64,000 nucleotides of DNA from CAIXSC01 sp046349935 (GTDB lineage: Bacteria > Planctomycetota > Planctomycetia > Pirellulales > Pirellulaceae): positions 1,488,001 through 1,552,000 of the forward strand of contig JAXMBK010000003.1 in the NCBI GenBank assembly GCA_046349935.1. Reading direction: 5' to 3'. Positions 17,932-27,302 of the stretch are shown one piece after another. Each line of letters starts with the position of its first letter. Position 1 is the first letter of the stretch. The translations under genes were made by a program, and so were the position numbers. Below the pieces are notes generated by a model. That model was not told the DNA's origin, searched no databases, and saw only the letters and a program-made list of their open reading frames with translations.

Positions 17932-18819
17932 ATGCAGCGTTTGCCGATCGGACCGTTGTACTACGAGTTCAGTCGGCACAACGAACCGCGGTTGCGCGTC
18001 GCCTCAGGCGAAACGTTCGTGGTCGAGACCGAAGACGCCTTCTCGGGTCAGATCCGCACCAACGACGATCGGCGCGACAAGACCAAGCGTCCCTACGGCA
18101 ATCCTCAGACAGGCCCCATTTGGGTCGAGGGCGCCGAGCCAGGCGACACGTTGGCGGTGCGCATTGAATCGATGGAACCGCTGATCGGCCAATGCGCAAC
18201 GCGGACTTCCGACCCGCGGCAATTGGCGGAGTGGCTGGGGACCGACTGTCCGCACGGGACGCACGTCTGCCCGATCCGCGACGGCTGGATTCATTGGAGC
18301 GACCGGATCGCCATCCCCTACCGCCCGATGCTTGGCTGCATCGGCACGGCGCCCGACACGGGGGTCCCCACGACGATGCCCGCCGGTCCGCACGGGGGCA
18401 ACTTGGACATTGTCGAGACGTGTCCGGGAAACACGATCTATCTGCCCGTGTACGTTCCGGGCGCGCTGCTGTATCTGGGCGACGCGCATGCGGCGATGGG
18501 GCACGGCGAGTTATCTGCGAGCGGGCTGGAGATGCCGTCGGTCACCACGCTGACGACGACGGTGCTCAAGGGCAAGCGAATCACGGCGCCGCGGATCGAG
18601 TCGCCGGATGAGATCATGACGATTGCCACAGGCAGCCCGATGGAGCGGTCCTGTGCCGAAGCGTTCGCTCGGTTGGCCCTCTGGATGGAGTCGGACTACG
18701 GTTGGGATCGCTGGAAGGCCTACGATCTACTCACCCATACGGCGGCCATCTCCGTCGGCTACTATGCGTTCGGCACCGTGGCGGTAAAGATCGCCAAGCG
18801 GTATGTCCTCGCCAATTGA
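17932..18819 (+). CDS. Acetamidase/formamidase family protein
   Basis: This 295-residue protein belongs to the FmdA/AmdA family, which hydrolyses formamide or short amides to release ammonia. Visible family features are NPQTGPIWVEGAEPGDTLAV, the metal-site region GPHGGNLD, LYLGDAHAAMGHGE, and a C-terminal DAYDLL-like segment (KAYDLLTHTAAISVGYY). ATG 17932 has GAGG five bases upstream and lies 11 bases after the PII stop, so the two genes are probably co-transcribed. That fits a role in nitrogen supply. Confidence 0.9.
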   Translation: MQRLPIGPLYYEFSRHNEPRLRVASGETFVVETEDAFSGQIRTNDDRRDKTKRPYGNPQTGPIWVEGAEPGDTLAVRIESMEPLIGQCATRTSDPRQLAEWLGTDCPHGTHVCPIRDGWIHWSDRIAIPYRPMLGCIGTAPDTGVPTTMPAGPHGGNLDIVETCPGNTIYLPVYVPGALLYLGDAHAAMGHGELSASGLEMPSVTTLTTTVLKGKRITAPRIESPDEIMTIATGSPMERSCAEAFARLALWMESDYGWDRWKAYDLLTHTAAISVGYYAFGTVAVKIAKRYVLAN

Positions 18820-19145
18820 CGTATCGCTGAAAAAGGGGCTCGACGGCCGCTCGCCTCGGCGCCGTGGAGTTGCGCCGATTCATCGCGGCACGTCGAACCT
18901 ACTGGAAATGTGCCCCGCTCTTCGCCGGGGGTCAGGCGGTCGCGACCGAAATCTTGGGAGTTTTCGGCGGCGCCGCGCCATACGATCGAATCGCTAGAAG
19001 ACGCCTAGACGATCAGCGAGCACGGGCGATCGTCGTCGACCGCTCCGCGGTCCAACGCCTGCGAACCATACGTTGGACCGCGGAGCGGTCCACGACGATT
19101 CCACCATTCAACCCTTCGACGACGGCGCCGTTTGCCGATCGTTGC
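18820..19145. other. Convergent intergenic region
   Basis: The region lies between the plus-strand amidase gene and the minus-strand T6SS cluster. Apart from the hairpin at 19029-19099, nothing gene-like is seen. Confidence 0.6.
19029..19099. terminator. Long inverted repeat, possible bidirectional terminator
   Basis: Two 29-base arms (19029-19057 and 19071-19099; core CGCTCCGCGGTCCAACG) are complementary at all but one position, around a 13-base loop. The element sits between convergent genes. There is no T-run, so termination is inferred from position and structure. Confidence 0.5.
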
Positions 19146-20009
19146 TCATGCGAACTTGATCATTTTGCCGCCTTGGTCGGACAGGGCGTCCTTGAGCAAG
19201 TTCTTCTTCGTTCCCAGCTTGGAATCGAGCTTAATGGTGTACTGGTCGATCTGCGGGATGAAGGAGCCGGAGACGATTTCCGGCTCTTCGCCGTAGTACT
19301 TTTTCCAGTCCGATTCCTTGACCTTGTCGCTGAAGCCCAACAACACCATCGTCAGATCTTTGCTGTGGAACAGGACGCAGTCGATCTCTTCCTTTTTCAG
19401 CTTCTTGTCTTGATTCGACTCGCCCATTTTCTCCGCATTCTTGCTCGCCCACAGCGCCTTCAGTTCATCCGAGTAATCCGGCGCATCGTCCAGCGCCTCG
19501 GCGCTGTCCCCTTTAAAGCGGCCGCGGACGAGGTTCGTCTTCTTGAACGTGAGGTCGTTCAGCGTCGACATGTCGTCCGCCGGCAGCCCCGTGCGTCGAT
19601 AGACGGCGTCGCGTACTTCGCTGGGCGCGTCCTCGAGCAGTTCTTCCATGAACTTGTTGCACTTATCGAGCGCGTCTTTGGCGCGCTTGTAGTCCTGGGG
19701 CGTCGCCTCATAGCCTTGCTTGACGACCGCCATCGCATCTTCCAGCGACTCTTCGATCTTCTTCTGAATCGCCGCCAAGCGCGATTCGGCCGCCATCTCG
19801 ACCTTCTTGCGATCGATGGGCCCCTTCGACTTGGCGCTCGGCTTCTTCTTCGCCTTCGGATCGTCCTCCTCTTCGTCGGGCAATTTCAGGTCGATGTACA
19901 GCTCCATCTTTCCGGGCGCGACGACGCCGTCCTTCCACAACGCCTGCAAGGTCTTGCAGGACTCCAATACCTTCACGATCTTCAGCTTGATTGGCTTGTT
20001 CGGCGCCAT
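19146..20009 (-). CDS. Unrecognised lysine-rich protein, last gene of the T6SS cluster
   Basis: This 287-residue protein was not recognised. It is soluble-looking, strongly charged and lysine-rich, with an acidic/basic patch at about residues 45-65 (LPDEEEDDPKAKKKPSAKSK), a helical middle part (about 70-120) and no signal peptide or membrane segment. AGGGA six bases before ATG 20009 supports the start. It follows clpV with a 77-base gap on the same strand, and its opening MAPNKPIKLKIVKVLES suggests a small beta-rich N-terminus. A T6SS accessory, chaperone or effector role is inferred from position only. The amidase gene downstream is convergent, so this gene closes the operon. Confidence 0.75.
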   Translation of the reverse strand: MAPNKPIKLKIVKVLESCKTLQALWKDGVVAPGKMELYIDLKLPDEEEDDPKAKKKPSAKSKGPIDRKKVEMAAESRLAAIQKKIEESLEDAMAVVKQGYEATPQDYKRAKDALDKCNKFMEELLEDAPSEVRDAVYRRTGLPADDMSTLNDLTFKKTNLVRGRFKGDSAEALDDAPDYSDELKALWASKNAEKMGESNQDKKLKKEEIDCVLFHSKDLTMVLLGFSDKVKESDWKKYYGEEPEIVSGSFIPQIDQYTIKLDSKLGTKKNLLKDALSDQGGKMIKFA

Positions 20010-20086
20010 CGCTTATCCCTTCCGCTCCAATGTTCTACTTAGTGTTCGCCGCTGCAAGGCGGCCGTCTCAGCGCGGCCTCGCCCGC

Positions 20087-22846
20087 TCACGCGAAGTCGT
20101 AAGCGAACTCGCCGTCCTTGATCGACACATGAATCTTCTGCACCGGTTCGCCCGACACCATTCGCGTCAGCAATTCCTTGCTGATGTGCGGCAGCAGCGT
20201 GTTGGTGAGGATCGCGTCGATCATGCGCCCGCCGCTGTCGATCTCCGTGCAGCGGCTCACAATCAGCTTCACCACCGCATCGTCGAACGTGAACGGCAGC
20301 TTCTGCTGTTCCGCGATCCGTTTGCGGATGCGTCCCAGCTGCAACCGAGTGATGTTGCTGAGCATCTCATCATTGAGCGGATAGTAGGGGATCGTGACGA
20401 GGCGTCCGAGAAGCGCTGGCGGGAAGACCTTCAACAGCGGTTCGCGCAGCGCCTTGGTGATCCCCTCGGGATCCGGCAGCAGTTCCGGGTCCTTGCACAG
20501 ATTCATGATCAGATCGGTGCCGGCGTTCGTGGTGAGCAGGATGAGCGTGTTCTTGAAATCGATCAACCGCCCTTCTCCGTCTTCCATGATCCCTTTGTCG
20601 AAGACCTGGAAGAAGATTTCGTGCACATCGGGGTGCGCCTTCTCGACTTCGTCCAACAACACGACGCTGTACGGCTTCCGCCGCACCGCTTCGGTCAAAA
20701 TGCCGCCTTCGCCGTAGCCGACGTAGCCCGGCGGAGCGCCCTTCAGCGTCGAGACGGTGTGCGCCTCCTGAAACTCGCTCATGTTGATCGTCACAATGTT
20801 CTGCTCGCCGCCGTACAGCGACTCGGCCAACGTCAACGCCGTCTCCGTCTTGCCGACGCCCGACGGCCCCGCCAACAAGAAGACGCCGATGGGCTTATTG
20901 GGGTTGTCCAACTTTGCGCGGGACGTCTGAATGCGTCGCGCGACCATCTCCAGCGCGTGCCGCTGGCCGATAATCCGCTGACTCATGATGTCCGCCAGCT
21001 TGAGCACCGTTTCGACTTCGTTTTTCACCATGCGACCGACGGGGATGCCGGTCCAATCGGCCACGACGCTGGCCACCGCCTGCTCGTCGACCGTGGGGAG
21101 AATGAGCGGCGACTCGCCTTGCACGCCGGCCAGTTCGGCTTGCAGCGCGTGCAATTGCTGGAGCGCCGCCGCTCGATCGGCTTCCGACAACGGCGGCGGG
21201 TCTGCGGCGGGGGTTGCGGCCGTGACCGCGACCGTCTTCGCCGCCTGATCGACCTGTTTTTCCGTCGAGCTGGTGGTTCCTTCGACCTTGCCCGTGACGC
21301 CGCGCAGCTTGGCGCGCAGATCTAGAATCTGCGTCACCAACTTCCGCTCGGCCTGCCAACGCTGGTCCAGTTGCGCCAGCCGCTCGGACAACTCTTGCCG
21401 CTTCTCCTTCGCCGCCGCTTCTCGATTGCCGACGTTCACGCCGGTCGCTCGTTCGCGGTCGATGATTTCCAATTCGCGGTCGATGGCTTCGATGCCGCGC
21501 TGGCAATCTTCGACTTCGGCCGGCACTGCATGCTGACTGATGGCGACGCGGGCCGCCGCCGTATCGAGCAGGCTGACCGACTTATCGGGCAGTTGCCGCG
21601 CGGGGATGTAGCGATGCGACAGTTTCACCGCGGCTTCCAGGGCTTCGTCGAGCACCTGGACGCGATGGTGTTTTTCGAGCGTCGAGGCGATGCCGCGCAT
21701 CATGAGGATCGCCTTCTCTTCCGAAGGCTCGTCGACCTGCACGGTCTGGAAGCGGCGCGTGAGTGCGGGGTCCTTTTCGATGTACTTCTTGTATTCGGCC
21801 CATGTCGTCGCAGCGACCGTTCGCAACTTGCCGCGCGCCAGCGCCGGCTTCAACAGATTCGCGGCGTCGCCGGTCCCGGCTGCTCCGCCCGCTCCCACCA
21901 ACGTATGGGCTTCGTCGATGAACAGGATGATCGGCTTTTCCGACGACTGCACTTCTTCGATGACTTGGCGCAGCCGATTCTCGAACTCCCCTTTCATGCT
22001 GGCGCCGGCCTGCAAGAGACCGACGTCGAGCACGCGCAGCGCGACGTCCTTAAGCGGCGGGGGGACTTGGCCGGCGGCGATCTTTAGTGCGAAGCCTTCG
22101 ACGACGGCCGTCTTGCCGACGCCCGCTTCGCCCGTGAGGATCGGGTTGTTTTGCCGGCGGCGCATGAGGATGTCGATGACTTGGCGAATCTCGTCGTCTC
22201 GGCCCACGATCGGGTCGATCTGACCGTTCCGCGCCTGTTCCGTCAAATCGACGGTGAATTGCTTAAGCGCCTGTTGCTTGCCCATGGCGGCCGGCGACAT
22301 CGCGCCGCTGGCCTCGCCCGGCGCCGCTCCGCCTCCCACCTGACTGCCGTCTTGGGCCGGCAGAGCGTCTTCCGGCGAGCCGTTGCAGATCGACGCGAAC
22401 TGTTCCGCCAACGTGTCGACGTTGACCTTCTCGAACTCCTTCGAGATGCCGATCAGCGCGTTGCGCAGCGATTTGGTTTTGAGCAGCCCGACGACGACAT
22501 GGCCTGAGCGGACTTGGGATTCGCCGAACATGAGCGTGGAGTAGACCCAGGCGCGCTCGACCGATTCGTCGATGTACGACGACAGGTCGGAGATCGACGT
22601 CGCTCCGCGCGGCAAGCGGTCCAACGCTTCCGTGACGTCGCGCGCCAGTCGAGCGGGGTCGAGCTGGAATTTGCGGACGATGCGGTGCAGGTCGGAGTCC
22701 TGCAGAGTCAGGATTTGTTGGAACCAGTGCACCAACTCGACATACGGGTTGCCCCGTAGCTTGCAGAACGTCGTGGCGCTTTCGAGCGTCTTGAATCCGA
22801 GCGAATTGAGTTTACCGAACAGCTTTCCGCGATTGATTTCACCCAC
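20087..22846 (-). CDS. clpV: T6SS AAA+ ATPase ClpV (TssH)
   Basis: The protein is 919 residues from GTG 22846 (MGEINRGKLFGKLNSLGFKTLE), chosen because AGGAG lies ten bases upstream; GTG 22855 is also in frame but too close to that site. It has a Clp N-domain, two AAA+ modules with Walker A GEAGVGKTA and GPSGVGKTE, Walker B LFIDEAHTL and VLLDEVEKAH, and a coiled-coil middle domain. ClpV disassembles the contracted TssB/TssC sheath for reuse. The start overlaps the tssG stop by eight bases, indicating translational coupling. Among Clp family members, the T6SS context decides for ClpV over ClpB. Confidence 0.93.
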   Translation of the reverse strand: MGEINRGKLFGKLNSLGFKTLESATTFCKLRGNPYVELVHWFQQILTLQDSDLHRIVRKFQLDPARLARDVTEALDRLPRGATSISDLSSYIDESVERAWVYSTLMFGESQVRSGHVVVGLLKTKSLRNALIGISKEFEKVNVDTLAEQFASICNGSPEDALPAQDGSQVGGGAAPGEASGAMSPAAMGKQQALKQFTVDLTEQARNGQIDPIVGRDDEIRQVIDILMRRRQNNPILTGEAGVGKTAVVEGFALKIAAGQVPPPLKDVALRVLDVGLLQAGASMKGEFENRLRQVIEEVQSSEKPIILFIDEAHTLVGAGGAAGTGDAANLLKPALARGKLRTVAATTWAEYKKYIEKDPALTRRFQTVQVDEPSEEKAILMMRGIASTLEKHHRVQVLDEALEAAVKLSHRYIPARQLPDKSVSLLDTAAARVAISQHAVPAEVEDCQRGIEAIDRELEIIDRERATGVNVGNREAAAKEKRQELSERLAQLDQRWQAERKLVTQILDLRAKLRGVTGKVEGTTSSTEKQVDQAAKTVAVTAATPAADPPPLSEADRAAALQQLHALQAELAGVQGESPLILPTVDEQAVASVVADWTGIPVGRMVKNEVETVLKLADIMSQRIIGQRHALEMVARRIQTSRAKLDNPNKPIGVFLLAGPSGVGKTETALTLAESLYGGEQNIVTINMSEFQEAHTVSTLKGAPPGYVGYGEGGILTEAVRRKPYSVVLLDEVEKAHPDVHEIFFQVFDKGIMEDGEGRLIDFKNTLILLTTNAGTDLIMNLCKDPELLPDPEGITKALREPLLKVFPPALLGRLVTIPYYPLNDEMLSNITRLQLGRIRKRIAEQQKLPFTFDDAVVKLIVSRCTEIDSGGRMIDAILTNTLLPHISKELLTRMVSGEPVQKIHVSIKDGEFAYDFA

Positions 22847-23921
22847 GACGTTCACGCTCCTTTGGATTGACAGTCTCGTTGTGCGAGGATTCGATGCGAT
22901 CGATGGCGCGGCTGAGCACCAAGTCGTCGGCGTCGCGCTGGTGCGGACGATTACCGATCCAGGCGGTCCAGCCGAGTTGGCCTTGGCGGCCGAGTTGCGT
23001 GCGCGGGACCTCCGCCTGACGCAAAATGAGTCGCGCGTCCCAGCGGAACTCATAGCCGACGTAGTTGTGAATGACAGCCGCGAGCCGCGGCAAGCTTCTG
23101 CCGTCCGGCAGCAATCGTCGGTACTCGCGCCACGTCATCGGTCCTAATTCGACGCGAATGTTCTGCTGACGATCCCACATTCGAGCGCCGACGAGCGCGT
23201 TTTGGCCCAGGGCGCCGGTCGACGGCGACTTCCCCAGCGACAACCGACACTCGGCTGGTATTTCCATCCACCGACCGACGAATTCGACCACGCGCGCCGG
23301 AGTTCCGAAGAAACTCGACAAGATGGCCGCCAAGCCGTCTGGATGCCGCGTTTGACACGAGAAATGCCCCGCCTGATGCAGCTTGGCGTGATCAGGCATC
23401 GCGTCGCGGTAGCGAAACTCTTTGGGACCGATTCCCAAGAACGTCCCGACGTAGAACGAAAAGCGATCTTGATGGGGTCGGTCCAGTTGAACGGTGGGTT
23501 GGGCGTCGGCCCAAGCGCGATAGAAGAGCGTCGCGAGTCGATGATGGAAGATGTCGACGAAGCGGCTGAACGTGACGTCGCGGACCAAATGCCGCCGCTC
23601 GTAAACGTACTCCGTCAGCGACGTCGGGAGCGGCCCGTTCGACCCGAACATGCCGAAGCACAGGACTTGCAATCGCCAATGGTCGTGCAACTTGCTGGGT
23701 TCCAGCGAGTCGATCGAGGAGGTGGCGAAGGCGAGCGTCGCGGTCTGGCCGATCCGCAGTTTTTCCTCGATCGGCCGCGACGCGTAGCCGATGCGCGGAC
23801 CTTGCGCAAAAGCGCATTCCAGCCAGCGGAGCGCCTCGAAGAAGCCGAACCGTCGCGGGTCGTTCGCGATTTTTTCCAGCAGCTTCAGAGAATCTGCCGT
23901 TGTCCGAGCGTCGCCGGCCAT
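22839..23921 (-). CDS. tssG: T6SS baseplate protein TssG
   Basis: This 360-residue protein has the TssG (VasB/ImpH) pattern: DPRRFGFFEALRWLE near the N-terminus, MFGSNGPLPTSLTEYVYERR (about residue 100), FVDIFHHRLATLFYRAW, and a C-terminal LPDGRSLPRLAAVIHNYVG segment. TssG with TssF and TssE forms the baseplate wedges. Its start lies inside the 3' end of tssF (37-base overlap), a common arrangement for this pair. Confidence 0.92.
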   Translation of the reverse strand: MAGDARTTADSLKLLEKIANDPRRFGFFEALRWLECAFAQGPRIGYASRPIEEKLRIGQTATLAFATSSIDSLEPSKLHDHWRLQVLCFGMFGSNGPLPTSLTEYVYERRHLVRDVTFSRFVDIFHHRLATLFYRAWADAQPTVQLDRPHQDRFSFYVGTFLGIGPKEFRYRDAMPDHAKLHQAGHFSCQTRHPDGLAAILSSFFGTPARVVEFVGRWMEIPAECRLSLGKSPSTGALGQNALVGARMWDRQQNIRVELGPMTWREYRRLLPDGRSLPRLAAVIHNYVGYEFRWDARLILRQAEVPRTQLGRQGQLGWTAWIGNRPHQRDADDLVLSRAIDRIESSHNETVNPKERERRG

Positions 23922-25771
23922 CGCATTACCTCGCCGCGATCCGTGGTCCGCAGCACCGTTTCTGTGAAGGAATTGATCGATACGTAGCGCGCGAAGAAAC
24001 GCGCTAGCACGGATCCCAATAAGAACGCACCGTTCCCCTCGAAAGCCGCTTCATCGCAAGTGAGCGTAATCTCGACTCCACGGCCGAAGGTGAGCGGACC
24101 GGCTTGAGGCACTCGCCGCAGCACGGGCTTCGACGTGATGGAGCGCATCGCATCGACCTGCTTGAGCAGTTCGGGAGCTAGCGGGTCGGCGTACAGTCCA
24201 AGCAGCGTGCGCAGCGCGGCGGCCCCTTGTCGCGGGTCGGTGTCGATCAGCGACAGGTAGTTCAGCGACAGGTGGTTGATGAGGCGCCACGAGTTGACGC
24301 CGGCGCCGCTGGTCAGCGGCGGACGCGGCTCCGTCGGTCCCGCCAGACTGCGAATTGATTTCACCGGCGCGCCGACTTGCAGCGTGAAGTCGGTGCTGCT
24401 TTTGCCGATGGGCATGACCAGCGGCAAGTCGCGATTCGTACATAGCGTCGCGACCTCCAGCTGCGCCAGGTCGATGGCGTAGGGAGCTTGATTGGAGTCG
24501 ACGACGGAAACGAACACTTCGCTCCCGACGTAGCTGGACCGCGTCCCCACGCGTTTCTGCTTTTCCGACAACACGCGCGGCTCGCGACGCGTCGTGAAAT
24601 ACGCCCCGCCGCTATGGCCGCGTTCCAGCTCGGGATCGCTGAGGGCATAGAACGGACGAAACTCTTGGCCCGCTCCGCCGCCGGCGTCGCCGTAGCCGCG
24701 GACCGACCGCACGTCGAAGACTTCGAGGTCGAGCGGCCGGATGCGATCGGGCACGATGTGGTATTCGTGATCGCGCTGGTTCAGATGGATTCGGTCGGCG
24801 CGCTGCGGGAACAAGTTGATGGCCGGCGCACAGAACAGGGCGAAGTTGCTGGCGTCGATGACGCTTTCCAACTGCCGATCGGACGACGGAAACAAGATGA
24901 GCAGTTCGAGTTGCGATTCGCGAGTTCGCCGCACGATGGGCCCCAAGCCCTCGATGGCGAAAAACAAAAACCGCGCGGGAAACGCAAAATACTCTTGCAG
25001 CAATCGATAGCCTTGGAACGATCGTGCGGTGACGGGGAGCAGCGCTTCGTCGTCGCTAAAACCGACCGACCGCACCGCCTCGCCCGGCAACATGTCGACG
25101 GACGGTTTGCCGCCCGTCGTCTGCACGACGACCGACGTCGTCATCGTCATCAGTTGTTCGTACAAGCGGTACGTCCGCAGCGGGCCGCCGCGGAGGTAGA
25201 GTTCGAGTCGATCGAGTTTGAGGTCGGAGAACTTGAGCCCGCTGGTGCAGCGCAGTCGGATGCGCAAGCCGGCCTTCGCCTGCCGCAGGCGTTCCGGCAC
25301 CGGGACGTTCGTTACTTCGCGATTGAAGTACTCCGCCTCGGCGACCTCCAACGGCCATAACGTCGTGTTTTGACTTGTGCGATACTCACAGGCCGTCTGA
25401 TCGTCGCGCCCCATGAGGCCGCGGAGCGACGTGCCGCGGGGAAGTTGATAGCCGTCGGCCAGCGCCCCTTCCGTGGGATCGGGCTGAAACTGAACCACCG
25501 TCATCGACGGAACGGGCGCGAGATAGTGCGGATAGACCATCTCGAGCAGGTGCTGGGTGAACCCCGGAAACTCCGCGTTCAGCCGCAGCCGCACCCGCGC
25601 GGTAAGGAACGCGAAGCCTTCGAGCAGCCGTTCCACATAGGGGTCGGCGCACTCGAACTGCTCCATGCCGAGTCGGCCGGCGATCTTGGGGAACTCGCGG
25701 GCGAACTCCCCGCCCTTTTCGCGGATGTATTGCAGTTCTTCGTTGTAAAGTCGGAGGAACGACGGATCCAT
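23885..25771 (-). CDS. tssF: T6SS baseplate protein TssF
   Basis: The start is ATG 25771 (MDPSFLRLYNEELQYIREKG), the family's normal opening; the 31 upstream in-frame codons overlap tssE and are not TssF-like. The 628-residue protein has PKIAGRLGMEQFECADPYVERLLEGFAFLTARVRLRL, which is diagnostic of TssF (VasA/ImpG). TssF is the large baseplate wedge subunit. It starts two bases after the tssE stop. Confidence 0.93.
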   Translation of the reverse strand: MDPSFLRLYNEELQYIREKGGEFAREFPKIAGRLGMEQFECADPYVERLLEGFAFLTARVRLRLNAEFPGFTQHLLEMVYPHYLAPVPSMTVVQFQPDPTEGALADGYQLPRGTSLRGLMGRDDQTACEYRTSQNTTLWPLEVAEAEYFNREVTNVPVPERLRQAKAGLRIRLRCTSGLKFSDLKLDRLELYLRGGPLRTYRLYEQLMTMTTSVVVQTTGGKPSVDMLPGEAVRSVGFSDDEALLPVTARSFQGYRLLQEYFAFPARFLFFAIEGLGPIVRRTRESQLELLILFPSSDRQLESVIDASNFALFCAPAINLFPQRADRIHLNQRDHEYHIVPDRIRPLDLEVFDVRSVRGYGDAGGGAGQEFRPFYALSDPELERGHSGGAYFTTRREPRVLSEKQKRVGTRSSYVGSEVFVSVVDSNQAPYAIDLAQLEVATLCTNRDLPLVMPIGKSSTDFTLQVGAPVKSIRSLAGPTEPRPPLTSGAGVNSWRLINHLSLNYLSLIDTDPRQGAAALRTLLGLYADPLAPELLKQVDAMRSITSKPVLRRVPQAGPLTFGRGVEITLTCDEAAFEGNGAFLLGSVLARFFARYVSINSFTETVLRTTDRGEVMRWPATLGQRQIL

Positions 25772-25773
25772 CC

Positions 25774-26280
25774 TTATGACGCCTCCTCGACGACTTCCAC
25801 ATGCCCCGTGTCGAGATCGACTTCGGTGCGCAGGAACAACCGCTGCGGCAGCGGTTGGGCCCACAACTGGCCTTCGATTTGAATCGACAGTGCGTTCTCG
25901 CCGCCCGTCGCACTGGTGGCGGCCTGCACGCGAATTTTGATCGTCTGCGGAAGAATCCGCGGCTCAAACAACTTTACCGACCGCGCGATGGCCCGTTCCA
26001 ATTCGGGCAGTTCCACTCGCGACAAGATGGCCCCGGAAAGCGACGGAATGCCGTAGTTCAGCACCGAGGTTTGTACTTGCGGGAATTGCTTGAGCGACTG
26101 TACGCCTTCGAGTCGCTCGCAGTTGAGCAGCCAAGCCAAGTCGCGCAAGACGCTTTCACGCAGCTGACGCACGGTAAGCACGCGTTGGTCGCGCGATTCC
26201 TGCTGTTCGTCGGGCCGGTTATCGGTGAGCCGATCGAGCAGCGAGGGTTGCAAGCGTTCCTTAAGACTGAGATCGGCCAT
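25774..26280 (-). CDS. tssE: T6SS baseplate protein TssE (gp25-like)
   Basis: This 168-residue protein has the gp25-like core: LRESVLRDLAWLLNCERLE, VLNYGIPSLSG and IARSVKLFEPRI. TssE nucleates sheath assembly on the baseplate. The gene sits between tagJ and tssF, two bases before tssF. Confidence 0.92.
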   Translation of the reverse strand: MADLSLKERLQPSLLDRLTDNRPDEQQESRDQRVLTVRQLRESVLRDLAWLLNCERLEGVQSLKQFPQVQTSVLNYGIPSLSGAILSRVELPELERAIARSVKLFEPRILPQTIKIRVQAATSATGGENALSIQIEGQLWAQPLPQRLFLRTEVDLDTGHVEVVEEAS

Positions 26281-26337
26281 GATTCAACCGGTCATCCTTG
26301 GGTTGGAGCGTTCCACTCGTGTTCCAGACCGCACTTC

Positions 26338-27228
26338 TCATTCGGTCGGCGCCGTCTCGTCCCAAATGATCCGTCGCACGTCGAACAGCGGATACTCGTC
26401 GGCGTCCGTCGCCAGCATCCTTTGCCCCAGCCCCGCGAACAGATTCGGACGCAGTTCGGCCCATTCCGTCTTGCGCCCCAAGCGAATCAAATCGTCGCGA
26501 TGAGTCTCGGAGCCCGGATAGCGCGAGGGGACGAGTCCGACGACTTCGCCGCCGTTGACCCATTCAAAATGGGCGGGAAGCCACACGAAATCGCGCAGGT
26601 CGGTCGGCTTCTCAAAGTCGACTCGACGAATGCGATGCAGGGGAATCCAGTAATAGCGGCCGTTGATTATCGCTTCCAACACAGGTGCGAATCGAGCATC
26701 TGCGTCCCCCAGCCACTCGAACTTCTCCCCGGGGCCGTAAGGAATATCCGCGGGAGGCGTTCCAGGAGGCGCTTGATCGGCCGCTCGCGCGCTGCCGGCC
26801 GCACTATGCCGCCAAATCGTCCCGGGCGGCGTCGGCGCTTGTTCGAACGCCTGTTCTCGGAGCGTTTGCGCTTCCTCCGCGTGGCCCGCGGTCTCGAACT
26901 TGTGAGCTTGCCACAACTGCGCCATCCATTCTTCGGGTTCGCCGAAGAACAACGGCGACCGTTCCCCCGCCATCACTCGCGCCCGCAAGGCCTCGCAGCG
27001 CAGCGCTTCTTGGTACGTTTGCACCATCTCGAGCGCGCCCGGATCGAGATCGCGGACGACGTTCAATTGCGTGAGGGCGCGGTCCCACTGGCCCAACAGC
27101 GACAGTAGTTGGAACAGGAAGATGCGGTGTTTGGGCTGAGCCGGATCGCGGCGCGCTTCGTTTTGCAGTTCCGCGAGTGCCGTTGCGAGGTCTGCGTTCT
27201 TAAGTGCCGTGATGGCGGCTGACGTCAT
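26338..27228 (-). CDS. tagJ: T6SS accessory protein TagJ (ImpE family)
   Basis: The start is ATG 27228 (MTSAAITALKNADLATALAEL), with GGGAG seven bases upstream; an in-frame GTG/TTG-type extension to 27336 overlaps the preceding spacer and lacks family character. The 296-residue protein has an N-terminal TPR-like helical part (about 1-110) and the ImpE C-terminal region with GDADARFAPVLEAIINGRYYWIPLHRI. In other T6SSs TagJ binds the TssB sheath protein and affects ClpV recruitment. Its place before tssE is usual. Confidence 0.88.
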   Translation of the reverse strand: MTSAAITALKNADLATALAELQNEARRDPAQPKHRIFLFQLLSLLGQWDRALTQLNVVRDLDPGALEMVQTYQEALRCEALRARVMAGERSPLFFGEPEEWMAQLWQAHKFETAGHAEEAQTLREQAFEQAPTPPGTIWRHSAAGSARAADQAPPGTPPADIPYGPGEKFEWLGDADARFAPVLEAIINGRYYWIPLHRIRRVDFEKPTDLRDFVWLPAHFEWVNGGEVVGLVPSRYPGSETHRDDLIRLGRKTEWAELRPNLFAGLGQRMLATDADEYPLFDVRRIIWDETAPTE

Positions 27229-27302
27229 GCCGATGCTCCCGCGCCGAATAGTCGTGAGTTGGATCGCACGGCGGCATGGCGCGAGCCGCAGCGGCGAGCG
27301 GA

